From Lachnospiraceae bacterium (GTDB taxonomy: Bacteria; Bacillota; Clostridia; Lachnospirales; Lachnospiraceae): DNA of 64,000 bases. Shown here in pieces: positions 27,994 through 35,928 of the stretch (position 1 is its first letter; each line of letters starts with the position of its first letter). The notes beneath the pieces were generated by a model, which did not search any database, had not been told where the DNA came from, and saw only the letters and a program-made list of their open reading frames with translations. Position numbers and translations under genes: made by a program. The stretch is taken from positions 1 to 64,000 of the forward strand of contig CAJTEM010000019.1 in the NCBI GenBank assembly GCA_910575255.1, read 5' to 3'.

Positions 27994-28302
27994 CAATGTC
28001 AGTAAGTTAAGAAATCGCGAAACACAGTCAGGGAAACGGGGAGAGCAGCCATCGAAAAGGGTCTGCGGATTTTGACTTTGCAGAGATTTAGAAGTCCTTA
28101 AATTCCTGAGTTTTGCGTTGAAACGAAAATTCACATTGTCTGAGCGCAGCGAGTTTGTAAATTTTCGTTTCGTTTTTAGCAAAATTCAGAAATTTTAGGA
28201 ATTCTTGATCTCGAAACCGGAAAAATCCGCAGACCCTTTTCGATGGCTGCTCTCCCCGTTTCCCTGGCGTACCTTTTGGAACAGCTTAACTAACTGACAT
28301 TG
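27994..28302 (+). repeat. MITE-like palindromic element, copy B
   Basis: A 309-bp element with terminal inverted repeats CAATGTCAGTAAGTTAAG and CTTAACTAACTGACATTG (17 of 18 matching). It is flanked by a perfect 10-bp duplication TCTCACGGGC (27984-27993 and 28303-28312). The interior is a long imperfect hairpin. The target was itself a small hairpin region, since CTTGCAGGTTACTT and AAGTAACCCTTGCAG lie on the two sides. Confidence 0.88.
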
Positions 28303-28434
28303 TCTCACGGGCAATTAAGTTAAGGGTTCGCGAAAAGTAACCCTTGCAGACCAGTACTCCGTACTCAAACGACTATTTGCCCTGCATTGAAATATGCAGT
28401 AAAATCCCGTCTTTGACAGTTTATAAGATGATAA

Positions 28435-28477
28435 AACGCTGTAGAGCCTTTATTTACAGGCTCTACAGCGTTTTTTT
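28435..28477. terminator. Terminator hairpin at the IS left end
   Basis: AACGCTGTAGAGCC and GGCTCTACAGCGTT form a perfect 14-bp stem with T runs on both strands. It ends the transposase message and shields against read-through. Confidence 0.8.
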
Positions 28478-28500
28478 CGTTCGTTGTGCTCTTTGGTAAT

Positions 28501-30231
28501 TTATTCCCTTCCTTTACTCTTTTTTTGAATCTCTTTCATTTTCTGTTTTGTGATAAACTGATAGTCTGTCCGAAAGCCACATACTTCGTGCAGGGCGTCC
28601 GTGATCCGTTCTCTCTTATATAAGGGCATGTACCCCTGCCCTTCGATATCTGCAAAATTTATTCCCTTTAAGGTACTGAGGATTTCCTCGCAGGTATACG
28701 CTCCTTCCAGCTTTAACTCCAAAAGGCGGTAAACCAATAGTGCCAGGAAACAAATAAGAAAGTGGGCTGTAATTCGGTTTTCTAAGCGTACAAAGGTTGG
28801 CCTTGCCTCAAACTCGGTTTTCATGATCCGAAAACATTCTTCGATTTTCCATCTTCCCTCGCTGACTTTTAAAATGTCCTTCACATCATCATCCAGCAAA
28901 TCCGTACACACGGCATAAAGTCCATCATAACTTTCTTCCTCCGCGATCTTCCCCTCATCCAAAAAATAATGTATCTTCGCTTTTTCCCCATCCTTTGTTA
29001 CAGCCAGTTTCCCTACAAACCTTGCCGGGTCATTTGGATTTTTCCGCTCTGTCTTGCGCCTGCCAGACGCCACCATCTTCTCCGCCCGTTCGATCTGCCT
29101 TCTCCGTATCTCTTTCTGATAGGCGGCGTATTTAGGGGAATAGGTAATGATCAGCCGCTGGTCTAATCTCTTGGTGGTATAGGGTTCATCCTTATAGAAG
29201 AGATGGACTCTATCCGTTTCCTTAAGATTATTAATGTCCACGGGTTCATTATCCATAACACGTTTGAAGCCCTTAGGGCTCAAGGCCCATTCCCTGTCTT
29301 CCTTTGGCAGCTTCTTTATGGACTGCGTGACAATGAAAGCCCTCTTTCCCATATGGTTCAGCTCCCTGTTCGCCTCAGAGCCAAGTCCCGCGTCACAACA
29401 GTAAATAAATTTCTCATGGCCGAAATCGGTCAGGACTTTCTGCTCCAGGGGCTTTAAGGATTTTTGCTCGTTCTGATTGCCAGGGAAAAGAGAAAAAGCC
29501 AGAGGGATCCCCTGCCCGTCTGTAAACAGCCCCATCTGTATGATTGGGTTGGGACGGTGTTCCTTACTCTTTCCGTATTGTTTGCTGCCTTCTGCCTGCT
29601 CAATCTCGAAATAATAATTCGTACAGTCATAATAAAGGATGCGATCCATTTTTTGAGACACAAAATTGCTGTTTTTGTAAACCTCAGCCTGGATCAGGTC
29701 GCATTCGCTGGCGAGAACGTCCAGGGCCCGATAGACATCATGTTCCTCATAAGAAGGTGGTTCCAAAAACTCCTTTGCCACCCGATAAGAAGCGAGTTTG
29801 CTGCTGGGTTCCAGGATTCTTGTATAAATAAGATCCGACAGGACCGCGTTGATATCATAATGGAAGCTGTGTTTATCCTTGATTTTTCGGCAGATCCGGT
29901 CAAGGCCCAGCTGGTAATAAACAGCCTGAGGAAAGAGGTATCCCCCTTTAAAAAGTTTTTGCTGATGATAATCCAGGGTTCTGTCCGCATGAAAGGGGAT
30001 CAAAACGGTCTTGGCCTGGTTTTGTTTTTTATACTTTTGTGTTTCGATCCTGGCCTGTTCTTTTGCCCAGGCCATGACGCCGTCCCTGTCGGTACCAAGC
30101 TGTTGGGACAATTCTTTGAGCGTGCCAAGTTTGCGGATGGTTTTGGAAGTACTTTTTCCCTCGCTGTTGACATAGGACTTGGTGATATAAAAAGACTCCG
30201 AGTTTTTAGATTTTGTAGTAGTGACTTTCAT
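28501..30231 (-). CDS. IS1634-family transposase
   Basis: A 576-residue DDE transposase. N-terminal KSYVNSEGKSTSKTIRKLG is typical of the family; catalytic-region motifs include ILYYDCTNYYFE (first Asp), FIYCCDAGLGSEANR (second Asp) and a distal WKIEECFRIMKTEF (Glu) with the Y-x2-R-x3-E-type pattern after ISEGRW. Full length with no frameshift, so probably active. It lies close to one MITE-like copy, but its terminal repeats are only loosely similar to those of the MITE. Confidence 0.93.
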   Translation of the reverse strand: MKVTTTKSKNSESFYITKSYVNSEGKSTSKTIRKLGTLKELSQQLGTDRDGVMAWAKEQARIETQKYKKQNQAKTVLIPFHADRTLDYHQQKLFKGGYLFPQAVYYQLGLDRICRKIKDKHSFHYDINAVLSDLIYTRILEPSSKLASYRVAKEFLEPPSYEEHDVYRALDVLASECDLIQAEVYKNSNFVSQKMDRILYYDCTNYYFEIEQAEGSKQYGKSKEHRPNPIIQMGLFTDGQGIPLAFSLFPGNQNEQKSLKPLEQKVLTDFGHEKFIYCCDAGLGSEANRELNHMGKRAFIVTQSIKKLPKEDREWALSPKGFKRVMDNEPVDINNLKETDRVHLFYKDEPYTTKRLDQRLIITYSPKYAAYQKEIRRRQIERAEKMVASGRRKTERKNPNDPARFVGKLAVTKDGEKAKIHYFLDEGKIAEEESYDGLYAVCTDLLDDDVKDILKVSEGRWKIEECFRIMKTEFEARPTFVRLENRITAHFLICFLALLVYRLLELKLEGAYTCEEILSTLKGINFADIEGQGYMPLYKRERITDALHEVCGFRTDYQFITKQKMKEIQKKSKGRE

Positions 30232-30443
30232 GACAATCCCTCCCAGGATTCATTATATCATATATTGCCAAATATTGCTATATAATAAAACTAAAATTTT
30301 GACAAAAAAAGTACAGGCTTTATAGGGCCTGTGGAGGGTTTTTAAATTTTCAAACTGTCAAACACCCGCGCCATGTTTTCCGTAAAAATTTGCGTTGAGG
30401 CGAAACAGAGGCGAAATAGTGATACCGGGAGCGAAAAAAACGC

Positions 30444-30472
30444 TTGACATTTTCTGCCCGGAATAGTATAGT
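30444..30472 (+). promoter_or_regulatory. infC operon promoter
   Basis: TTGACA (30444-30449), 17 bases, TATAGT (30467-30472), upstream of a structured leader of about 205 bases. Confidence 0.85.
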
Positions 30473-30478
30473 TATAAA

Positions 30479-30682
30479 AGTTGCGAGAGCAGCAGACAGG
30501 AAAGTAGGTATCCACCTCACCTCGGCACAGGCAAGTGACCCGGGTTCATAGCTGAGAAGCACAGACAGACGGCATTCGTGCGTCCCGAGTGATTTTTGCA
30601 GGGTGGATAGAGATATTCTATCTACTTTTTTTGTGCAGAAAAGCAGATCATGTTTTATCTTTAAAGATGGAGGTGTACGACA
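30479..30682 (+). promoter_or_regulatory. Ribosomal-protein (L20-type) leader with attenuator
   Basis: The leader of infC-rpmI-rplT. It contains a terminator (30602-30632: GTGGATAGA...TCTATCTAC then seven T) and an upstream arm GGTATCCACC (30507-30516) that can pair with GGTGGATA of that terminator as an antiterminator. In Bacilli and Clostridia the corresponding leaders let L20 repress its own operon. Assignment rests on position and the switch layout. Confidence 0.75.
30602..30632 (+). terminator. Attenuator terminator in the infC leader
   Basis: Nine-base-pair stem GTGGATAGA / TCTATCTAC followed by TTTTTTT, about 50 bases before the infC start codon. Confidence 0.85.
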
Positions 30683-31189
30683 ATTAGCGAGTTAATGATT
30701 AACGAACAGATCAGAGATAAGGAAGTTCGGTTGATTGGCGAGGATGGGCAGCAGCTGGGGATCATGTCGGCCAGAGAGGCTTATAAGCTGGCTCTGGAGG
30801 CGGAACTGGACCTGGTGAAGATTGCTCCGACGGCGAAGCCGCCGGTTTGTAAAATTATCGATTACGGCAAGTATCGTTATGAACTGGCGAGAAAGGAAAA
30901 AGAAGCCAAGAAAAAGCAGCGAGTGATCGAGGTCAAGGAAGTGCGGCTGTCTCCCAACATTGACACCAATGATTTGAACACCAAGATGGGTGCTGCACGC
31001 AAGTTCCTGGAGAAGGGAGATAAGGTCAAGGTGACCCTTCGTTTCCGCGGCCGCGAGATGGCGCATATGTCCAAGTCCAGGTATATCCTGGATGATTTCG
31101 CGGAGAATCTGAAGGATATTGCGGTTGTTGATAAACCTTCCAAGGTTGAGGGAAGAACCATGGTCATGTTTTTGTCTGCGAAAAAGTAA
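30683..31189 (+). CDS. infC: Translation initiation factor IF-3 (ATT start codon)
   Basis: Binds the 30S subunit and checks start-codon choice. The 168-residue protein has LMINEQIRDKEVRLI at the N-terminus and the C-terminal domain with KVKVTLRFRGREM. The start is almost certainly ATT at 30683 (ATT AGC GAG TTA): a GGAGGTG site lies seven bases before it, while the next ATG at 30695 is 19 bases away. Rare ATT starts are conserved in infC because IF-3 rejects them, giving autoregulation. First gene of infC-rpmI-rplT. Confidence 0.96.
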   Translation: MSELMINEQIRDKEVRLIGEDGQQLGIMSAREAYKLALEAELDLVKIAPTAKPPVCKIIDYGKYRYELARKEKEAKKKQRVIEVKEVRLSPNIDTNDLNTKMGAARKFLEKGDKVKVTLRFRGREMAHMSKSRYILDDFAENLKDIAVVDKPSKVEGRTMVMFLSAKK

Positions 31190-31219
31190 ATGAGAAGCGA
31201 AGATTAAGGAGGAAATATC

Positions 31220-31417
31220 ATGCCTAAGTTAAAGACAAGCAGAGCGGCTGCGAAGCGTTTTAAAAAGACCGGTACCGGCAAACTGGTAAGAAGCAAAGCA
31301 TATAAGTCCCACATTTTGACGAAGAAGTCCACCAAGAGAAAAAGAAATCTTCGTAAGGATATCGTTACCGACGCTACCAACGCAAAAGTAATGAAGAAGA
31401 TTTTGCCGTACCTGTAA
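31220..31417 (+). CDS. rpmI: Ribosomal protein L35
   Basis: A 65-residue, highly basic 50S protein beginning [20 protein letters not shown], the L35 signature. Full length. It lies between infC and rplT, its usual place. Confidence 0.98.
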   Translation: MPKLKTSRAAAKRFKKTGTGKLVRSKAYKSHILTKKSTKRKRNLRKDIVTDATNAKVMKKILPYL

Positions 31418-31443
31418 GACTGTGAGAGAAGGAGGAAAAACCG

Positions 31444-31800
31444 ATGGCAAGAATTAAAGGCGGTATGAACGCAAAGAAGAAACATAACAGAGTCCTGAAG
31501 CTGGCAAAAGGTTACAGAGGCGCCCGCTCCAAACAGTATAGAGTCGCAAAGCAGTCCGTGATGAGAGCCCTGACCAGTTCCTACGCAGGGCGGAAGCAGA
31601 GAAAGAGGCAGTTCCGCCAGCTGTGGATCGCCCGGATCAATGCAGCGGCCCGGATCAATGGCTTATCCTACAGCAAGTTCATGTATGGGCTGAAGCTGGC
31701 AGGGGTGGAGATGAACCGTAAGGTGTTGTCTGATATGGCGATCAATGACGCAGAAGGGTTTGCAAAGCTTGCTGAGTTGGCGAAGAGTAAAGTGGCTTAA
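31444..31800 (+). CDS. rplT: Ribosomal protein L20
   Basis: A 118-residue 50S assembly protein with [15 protein letters not shown] at the N-terminus and [18 protein letters not shown] in the middle. Known to repress its own operon in Firmicutes by binding the leader RNA. Last gene of the operon and followed by a terminator. Confidence 0.98.
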   Translation: MARIKGGMNAKKKHNRVLKLAKGYRGARSKQYRVAKQSVMRALTSSYAGRKQRKRQFRQLWIARINAAARINGLSYSKFMYGLKLAGVEMNRKVLSDMAINDAEGFAKLAELAKSKVA

Positions 31801-31829
31801 GTGCTGTGAATTTTTGGTTTTTGAGCGAA

Positions 31830-31879
31830 TACCCTCAGTGGACAAGAGTCTGTTTCCTTGTCTGCTGAGGGTATATTTT
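31830..31879 (+). terminator. Terminator of infC-rpmI-rplT
   Basis: TACCCTCAG and CTGAGGGTA arms, extended by GGACAAG/CTTGTCT, followed by TATTTTG. Confidence 0.8.
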
Positions 31880-32024
31880 GTAAGGCAAACCGTATCGATT
31901 GATGAAACCGTTTTTCTTCTTTTGGGCCAAACATATAAGAAGCTATCGGCTGATACCCCTTCATAAAGCCCATAACCATATAACAGCCAATCAAAATTTG
32001 AAAAATGAAAGCGCAGAGGGCAAA
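31878..32024 (-). pseudogene. Fragment of a MATE-family efflux transporter
   Basis: An open stretch on the minus strand reads FIFQILIGCYMVMGFMKG, then YQPIASYMFGPKEEKRFHQ. This resembles the well-conserved MATE segment GFGQGFQPVxGYNYGAxxxxR. Nothing else of the roughly 450-residue transporter is visible, so it is a decayed remnant left between two terminators. Confidence 0.5.
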
Positions 32025-32048
32025 TGAAGAAGAAAAGGAGCGTTTAAT

Positions 32049-32093
32049 AAAAGCAGCGGTATCACTTATGTTATGATACCGCTGCTTTTGCTT
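32049..32093. terminator. Strong bidirectional terminator hairpin
   Basis: AAGCAGCGGTATCA pairs perfectly with TGATACCGCTGCTT, with A and T tracts on both sides. It may belong to the lost MATE gene. Confidence 0.7.
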
Positions 32094-32165
32094 TAGCATT
32101 CAAGATATACGGAAAATCCGAAGCCGCACCCGATTGGAACCAGGGTTCGAACTATCATGATCTGA

Positions 32166-32249
32166 TGCGGGAGATGGGACTTGAACCCACACGACCTTAC
32201 AGCCACTAGATCCTTAGTCTAGCCTGTCTGCCAATTCCAGCACTCCCGC
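32166..32249 (-). tRNA. tRNA-Leu (anticodon AAG)
   Basis: An 84-base class II tRNA with a GCGGGAG/CTCCCGC acceptor stem, GGTTCAAGTCC T-arm and long variable arm. The anticodon stem CTAGA/TCTAG encloses CTAAGGA, giving A34-A35-G36, which reads CUU. CCA is not encoded. A34 tRNAs other than Arg(ACG) are unusual in bacteria. Confidence 0.93.
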
Positions 32250-32259
32250 GAACTCAAAC

Positions 32260-32288
32260 AGTATATCATAAATTAGAAATTATGGCAA
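32260..32288 (-). promoter_or_regulatory. Promoter of tRNA-Leu(AAG)
   Basis: Minus strand TTGCCA (32283-32288), 17 bases, TATACT (32260-32265). Confidence 0.8.
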
Positions 32289-32331
32289 TACTTTTTGGAT
32301 TTTTTTTAAAAAAAATTGCTTAAAAATGTAC

Positions 32332-32360
32332 TTGCATTTTATGAAAAAGTTTGCTATACT
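32332..32360 (+). promoter_or_regulatory. Promoter of tRNA-Asn and tRNA-Leu
   Basis: TTGCAT (32332-32337), 17 bases, TATACT (32355-32360). Confidence 0.75.
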
Positions 32361-32382
32361 ATTTATCGTTCGTGAAAGACCT

Positions 32383-32455
32383 TCCTCGATAGCTCAGTCG
32401 GTAGAGCACGCGGCTGTTAACCGCGCTGTCGTAGGTTCAAGTCCTACTCGGGGAG
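32383..32455 (+). tRNA. tRNA-Asn (anticodon GTT)
   Basis: A 73-base tRNA with acceptor TCCTCGA/TCGGGGA, D-arm AGCTCAGTCGGTAGAGC, anticodon loop CTGTTAA and T-arm GTAGGTTCAAGTCCTAC. No encoded CCA; tRNA-Leu follows four bases later. Confidence 0.96.
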
Positions 32456-32459
32456 CTTT

Positions 32460-32543
32460 GCAGAAGTGGCGGAATTGGCAGACGCGCACGGTTCAGGTCC
32501 GTGTGGTAGCAATACCTTGTGGGTTCGACTCCCATCTTCTGCA
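32460..32543 (+). tRNA. tRNA-Leu (anticodon CAG), first copy
   Basis: An 84-base class II tRNA; acceptor GCAGAAG/CTTCTGC, anticodon stem CACGG/CCGTG with loop TTCAGGT giving CAG. Cotranscribed with tRNA-Asn. Confidence 0.96.
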
Positions 32544-32558
32544 CGCAACGGCAGAGAC

Positions 32559-32590
32559 CCGGAGCTCAAGTACAGAGCTTCGGATTTTTT
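32559..32590 (+). terminator. Terminator after the first tRNA pair
   Basis: CCGGAGCTC / GAGCTTCGG stem followed by six T. Confidence 0.8.
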
Positions 32591-32664
32591 AGTTTGTGGG
32601 AAAGCGCATCCGATGAAATAAAACACTCTGCGCATTTTGCGAGGATGCGCACTTGGCGCAAAGG
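32585..32664 (+). repeat. Small dispersed intergenic element, copy 1
   Basis: A T-run followed by GTGGGAAAGCGCATCCGATG, then GGATGCGCACTTGGCGCAAA. A diverged copy (ATGGGAAAGTGCGTCCTATG, GATGTGCACTCCGCGCAAAA) follows the terminator at 47695-47768. Function unknown. Confidence 0.5.
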
Positions 32665-32716
32665 AGAATTATCTTCTAAGATTTTCGACAAAACTTTCAA
32701 CAATCGAAAAAAACAG

Positions 32717-32745
32717 TTGACAGATTTACCAAAAGTGGTTATACT
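32717..32745 (+). promoter_or_regulatory. Promoter of the second tRNA-Leu
   Basis: TTGACA (32717-32722), 17 bases, TATACT (32740-32745), 36 bases before the tRNA. Confidence 0.88.
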
Positions 32746-32780
32746 ATATATGTTGCTTCGAGAGATCGAGGTGATGGTTC

Positions 32781-32864
32781 GCAGAAGTGGCGGAATTGGC
32801 AGACGCGCACGGTTCAGGTCCGTGTGGTAGCAATACCTTGTGGGTTCGACTCCCATCTTCTGCA
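32781..32864 (+). tRNA. tRNA-Leu (anticodon CAG), second copy
   Basis: The same 84-base sequence as the tRNA at 32460-32543, but with its own promoter and terminator. Confidence 0.96.
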
Positions 32865-32870
32865 CTGATA

Positions 32871-32913
32871 AGCGCAAGGCTGATGGATTTGTCCTCGGCC
32901 TTGCGCTGTTTTG
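32871..32913 (+). terminator. Terminator of the second tRNA-Leu
   Basis: AGCGCAAGGC and GCCTTGCGCT form a perfect ten-bp stem, followed by GTTTTGTT. Confidence 0.85.
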
Positions 32914-32997
32914 TTCTATAGGAGCGATCTTTCTTTTATTTTCATAAATTCAGGGAAGAATCTGGAAACGGGAGGATGTGGGAAAGGGGGAGAAGAG

Positions 32998-33909
32998 ATG
33001 GCACAGTGGGAGGTTCCGGCATTTTTGCGGGAGAAGATAAAGGAACAATATGGGGAGGAACTGGCGGCGAGGATTTTACAGGGATATAAGGGGGAACGTC
33101 CGGTCACCCTGAGGGTGAATGCTCTGAAGACAGATGCGGCAACTGTGGAGCAGGAGCTGGAACAGGCACAGATCGGATATCAGAGGGTGTCCTGGAGCAA
33201 TGAAGCGTTGATTCTAAACGACGTTCGGGAGCAGGAGGTGCGCAGGCTGGCATCTTATGAGAAGGGGGAGATCTATCTGCAAGGCCTGTCTTCCATGCTT
33301 CCGCCTTTGGTATTGTCACCGACAGCAGGAGAAAGCGTGCTGGATATGGCAGCAGCGCCTGGAGGAAAGACGACTCAGATTGCGGCCCTTTCTGGCAATA
33401 TGGCATCCATAACGGCCTGTGAGAGAAATCAGATCCGAGCGGAACGGCTACGGTATAATATCGAGAAACAGGGCGCCTCAAGAGTCTGCGTAATGGTGAC
33501 GGATTCCAGAAGGCTGGATGATTTTTTTTCATTTGACAAAATCCTTCTGGATGCTCCCTGCAGTGGCAGCGGAACCCTGGAGGTATGCCGCCGGAGCTCG
33601 AAGAATCATCTGGATAAGGAATCTTTAAGGCGTTTTTCCAAGGTGCAGGGGGAACTGCTGTTAAAGGCATTAAAGCTTCTAAAGCCAGGGCATGAGATGG
33701 TCTATTCTACCTGTTCGGTTCTGACAGAGGAGAACGAGCAGGTAGTGAAGCGGGCGCTGGCAAAAACGGACGCTGTGATTATCCCGGTTGATACCGGGAG
33801 TTTTGCAGGAGTGACCTTGCTTCCGGTGAGTCTGGACGGAGTGATGTGTGTATGTCCGGATTCGTTGTATGAGGGATTTTTTGTGGCGAAGATTAAAAGA
33901 CAGCAGTGA
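32998..33909 (+). CDS. RsmB/RsmF-type RNA (cytosine-5) methyltransferase
   Basis: An S-adenosylmethionine-dependent methyltransferase of the NOL1/NOP2/Sun family, 303 residues. The SAM site reads VLDMAAAPGGKTTQ, the catalytic motif IV LLDAPCSGSGT and motif VI YSTCSV; the last holds the attacking cysteine. It is shorter than RsmB (which carries an N-terminal NusB-like domain) and lacks the long C-terminal PUA part of E. coli RsmF. Start MAQWEVPAFL follows GGGGGAGAAGAG; an upstream extension would begin inside the tRNA terminator region. Target rRNA position unknown. Confidence 0.9.
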   Translation: MAQWEVPAFLREKIKEQYGEELAARILQGYKGERPVTLRVNALKTDAATVEQELEQAQIGYQRVSWSNEALILNDVREQEVRRLASYEKGEIYLQGLSSMLPPLVLSPTAGESVLDMAAAPGGKTTQIAALSGNMASITACERNQIRAERLRYNIEKQGASRVCVMVTDSRRLDDFFSFDKILLDAPCSGSGTLEVCRRSSKNHLDKESLRRFSKVQGELLLKALKLLKPGHEMVYSTCSVLTEENEQVVKRALAKTDAVIIPVDTGSFAGVTLLPVSLDGVMCVCPDSLYEGFFVAKIKRQQ

Positions 33910-34172
33910 TAACCGTTCAGGCAGGCATGTTCCGAATGGTGACGTTTGGAGTAACCGCTCAAGGGTTATCGGAACTGTTGCGCTCTGGAAAGAGAAGCAG
34001 AAGCAGCGGTTGAAAAACATCTGGCAATTGCGGTGGAAATGTTATATAATGGGATGGATTGGAAAAAATGAACCATAAGGAGCTGAGAATTGGAAGCAGC
34101 TCCTGAATGCAGATGAGGCCAGGGCATGGGAAGGATACGTAGCTGGCCTGAATATAAGGTCTGGAGGAAGCT

Positions 34173-34916
34173 ATGCTGACATTAGAAAATGTGTCCTTTG
34201 AGGTACAGGAGGAAAAAGGGCAGAAGGAAATCATCAGAGACATGAATCTGACCATAGACGATCACAAGTTTGTGGTGATCACCGGTCCGAACGGCGGCGG
34301 AAAGTCTACGCTGGCCAAGCTGATTGCAGGGATTGAAAAGCCCACGGCAGGAAGAATTTATTTTGAGGGAACCGATATTACGGAATTAAGTATTACCGAG
34401 CGGGCGAATCTGGGAATCAGCTTTGCCTTTCAGCAACCGGTCCGGTTTAAGGGGATCCAGGTGCTGGATCTGATTCGTCTGGCAGCGAAGAAGAACCTGA
34501 GTGCGGCAGATGCCTGCCAGTATTTATCAGAGGTGGGACTCTGTGCCAAGGATTATATCAAGAGAGAGGTGAATGCAAGCCTTTCCGGCGGAGAACTGAA
34601 GCGCATCGAGATTGCCACCGTGCTGGCACGGAATACAAGAATGTCTGTGTTTGACGAACCGGAGGCGGGGATCGATCTCTGGAGCTTTCAGAATCTGATC
34701 CAGGTATTTGAACGGATGCGAAAGAGTACGGATGGTTCCATCCTGATCATATCTCATCAGGAACGTATTTTGAATATTGCGGATGAGATTGTAGTGATTG
34801 CGGATGGGCGGATTACCCGGCAGGGTCCCAAGGAGGAGGTATTGCCATCGCTTCTGGGAACAGCCTCAGCTGTGGATGCCTGTGCGAGATTTTATCAGGG
34901 AGGTGACAGGAGATGA
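34173..34916 (+). CDS. SufC-like iron-sulfur assembly ATPase (SmsC type)
   Basis: An ABC-type soluble ATPase of 247 residues. Walker A is GPNGGGKSTL, the signature SLSGGELKRIEIATVL, Walker B MSVFDEPEAGIDL and the H-loop IISHQ. SufC ATPases drive scaffolding of Fe-S clusters. Only one SufB/D-type partner follows, overlapping by four bases; sufS, sufU and sufD are absent. This matches the two-gene minimal SUF-like (SMS) system of anaerobes. GGAGG lies five bases before the ATG. Confidence 0.92.
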   Translation: MLTLENVSFEVQEEKGQKEIIRDMNLTIDDHKFVVITGPNGGGKSTLAKLIAGIEKPTAGRIYFEGTDITELSITERANLGISFAFQQPVRFKGIQVLDLIRLAAKKNLSAADACQYLSEVGLCAKDYIKREVNASLSGGELKRIEIATVLARNTRMSVFDEPEAGIDLWSFQNLIQVFERMRKSTDGSILIISHQERILNIADEIVVIADGRITRQGPKEEVLPSLLGTASAVDACARFYQGGDRR

Positions 34917-35833
34917 CAGACCAGATTCAGCAGAGAATTCTCGAGGAGGTCGCAGATCTCCATGGAGTTCCGGAGGGAGCTTACAATATCCGCGCCAATG
35001 GCCGGATGGCAGGCCGGAATACCACAGCAAATATTGATATTACATCCAAGACAGAGGTCAGCGGGATCGATATCCGTATCCGGCCGGGGACCAGGAATGA
35101 GAGCGTGCATATTCCGGTGGTGCTGAGTGAGAGCGGCATGAAGGATATGGTTTACAATGATTTCTACATCGGAGAGGACAGTGATGTGGTGATTGTAGCC
35201 GGCTGCGGTATTCACAACTGCGGGAATCAGGATTCCCAGCATGACGGAATTCACCGGTTTTATGTGGGGAAGAATGCCAGAGTCAGGTATGTGGAGAAGC
35301 ACTATGGGGAAGGAGACGGGAATGGTAAGCGCATTCTGAACCCGGTTACTGAGGTCACTATGGAAGAGGGAAGCACCATGGAGATGGAGATGGTGCAGAT
35401 CAAGGGGGTAGATTCTACTGACAGGAAGACAAAGGCCAGTCTGGCAAAGGGTGCGAAGCTGGTGGTCAGGGAAAGGCTTATGACTCACGGCAGCCAGTAT
35501 GCGGTCAGCGACTATGTAGTGGAGTTAAACGGTGAGGAGGCCAGTGCGGATGTGGTATCCCGGTCCGTGGCTAAGGATAGCTCTTACCAGAAGTTCGATT
35601 CCCGGATTGTGGGCAATGCGCCCTGTACCGGCCATACGGAATGTGATGCAATTATTATGGGAGATGCGAAGATTCTTGCGGTTCCCCAGCTGGAGGCGAA
35701 TCATATCGATGCAGCACTGATCCATGAGGCGGCTATCGGCAAGATCGCGGGAGAGCAGATCGTGAAGTTGATGACTCTGGGACTGACAGAGGAAGAGGCT
35801 GAGGCGCAGATTGTCAATGGATTCCTGAAATAA
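34913..35833 (+). CDS. SufB/SufD-like scaffold protein (SmsB type)
   Basis: A 306-residue SufBD-domain protein, shorter than SufB (about 460). The core beta-helix part shows GCGIHNCGNQDSQHDGIHRF, with several cysteines and histidines near residues 100-120, and a C-terminal HTECDAIIMGD...ALIHEAAIGKIAGEQI typical of the family. It overlaps smsC by ATGA. Acts with SmsC as a cluster scaffold in the cytoplasm. Confidence 0.92.
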   Translation: MTDQIQQRILEEVADLHGVPEGAYNIRANGRMAGRNTTANIDITSKTEVSGIDIRIRPGTRNESVHIPVVLSESGMKDMVYNDFYIGEDSDVVIVAGCGIHNCGNQDSQHDGIHRFYVGKNARVRYVEKHYGEGDGNGKRILNPVTEVTMEEGSTMEMEMVQIKGVDSTDRKTKASLAKGAKLVVRERLMTHGSQYAVSDYVVELNGEEASADVVSRSVAKDSSYQKFDSRIVGNAPCTGHTECDAIIMGDAKILAVPQLEANHIDAALIHEAAIGKIAGEQIVKLMTLGLTEEEAEAQIVNGFLK

Positions 35834-35848
35834 AAAAAGGATCATAAG

Positions 35849-35896
35849 AAAAGCGTATGCACAGGCAGGAACTTTTACTTGTGCATACGCTTTTGA
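35849..35896. terminator. Bidirectional terminator between smsB and the flotillin gene
   Basis: AAAAGCGTATGCACA / TGTGCATACGCTTTT perfect stem; serves both convergent genes. Confidence 0.85.
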
Positions 35897-35928
35897 TTTC
35901 TGTCAGCAAAGCGTTCTTTACCCCGTAC

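Larger units (their letters stand above)
28412..30362 (-). mobile_element. IS1634-like insertion sequence
   Basis: The ends TTTGACAGTTTATAA (28412) and, on the other strand, TTTGACAGTTTGAAA (ending at 30362) form terminal inverted repeats around the transposase gene. No target duplication was found by eye; IS1634 elements can make long variable duplications. It is intact and carries a single transposase gene. Confidence 0.8.

Noticed and set aside
28380-30400. Target-site duplication for the IS1634-like element
   Set aside because: Only CCCG is shared at the two flanks, too short to count; a long duplication may exist but was not found by eye.
32125-32165. TTCGAAC segment just beyond tRNA-Leu(AAG), like a tRNA T-arm
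   Set aside because: No matching acceptor, D-arm or anticodon arm can be built around it; probably the 3' trailer or a chance sequence.
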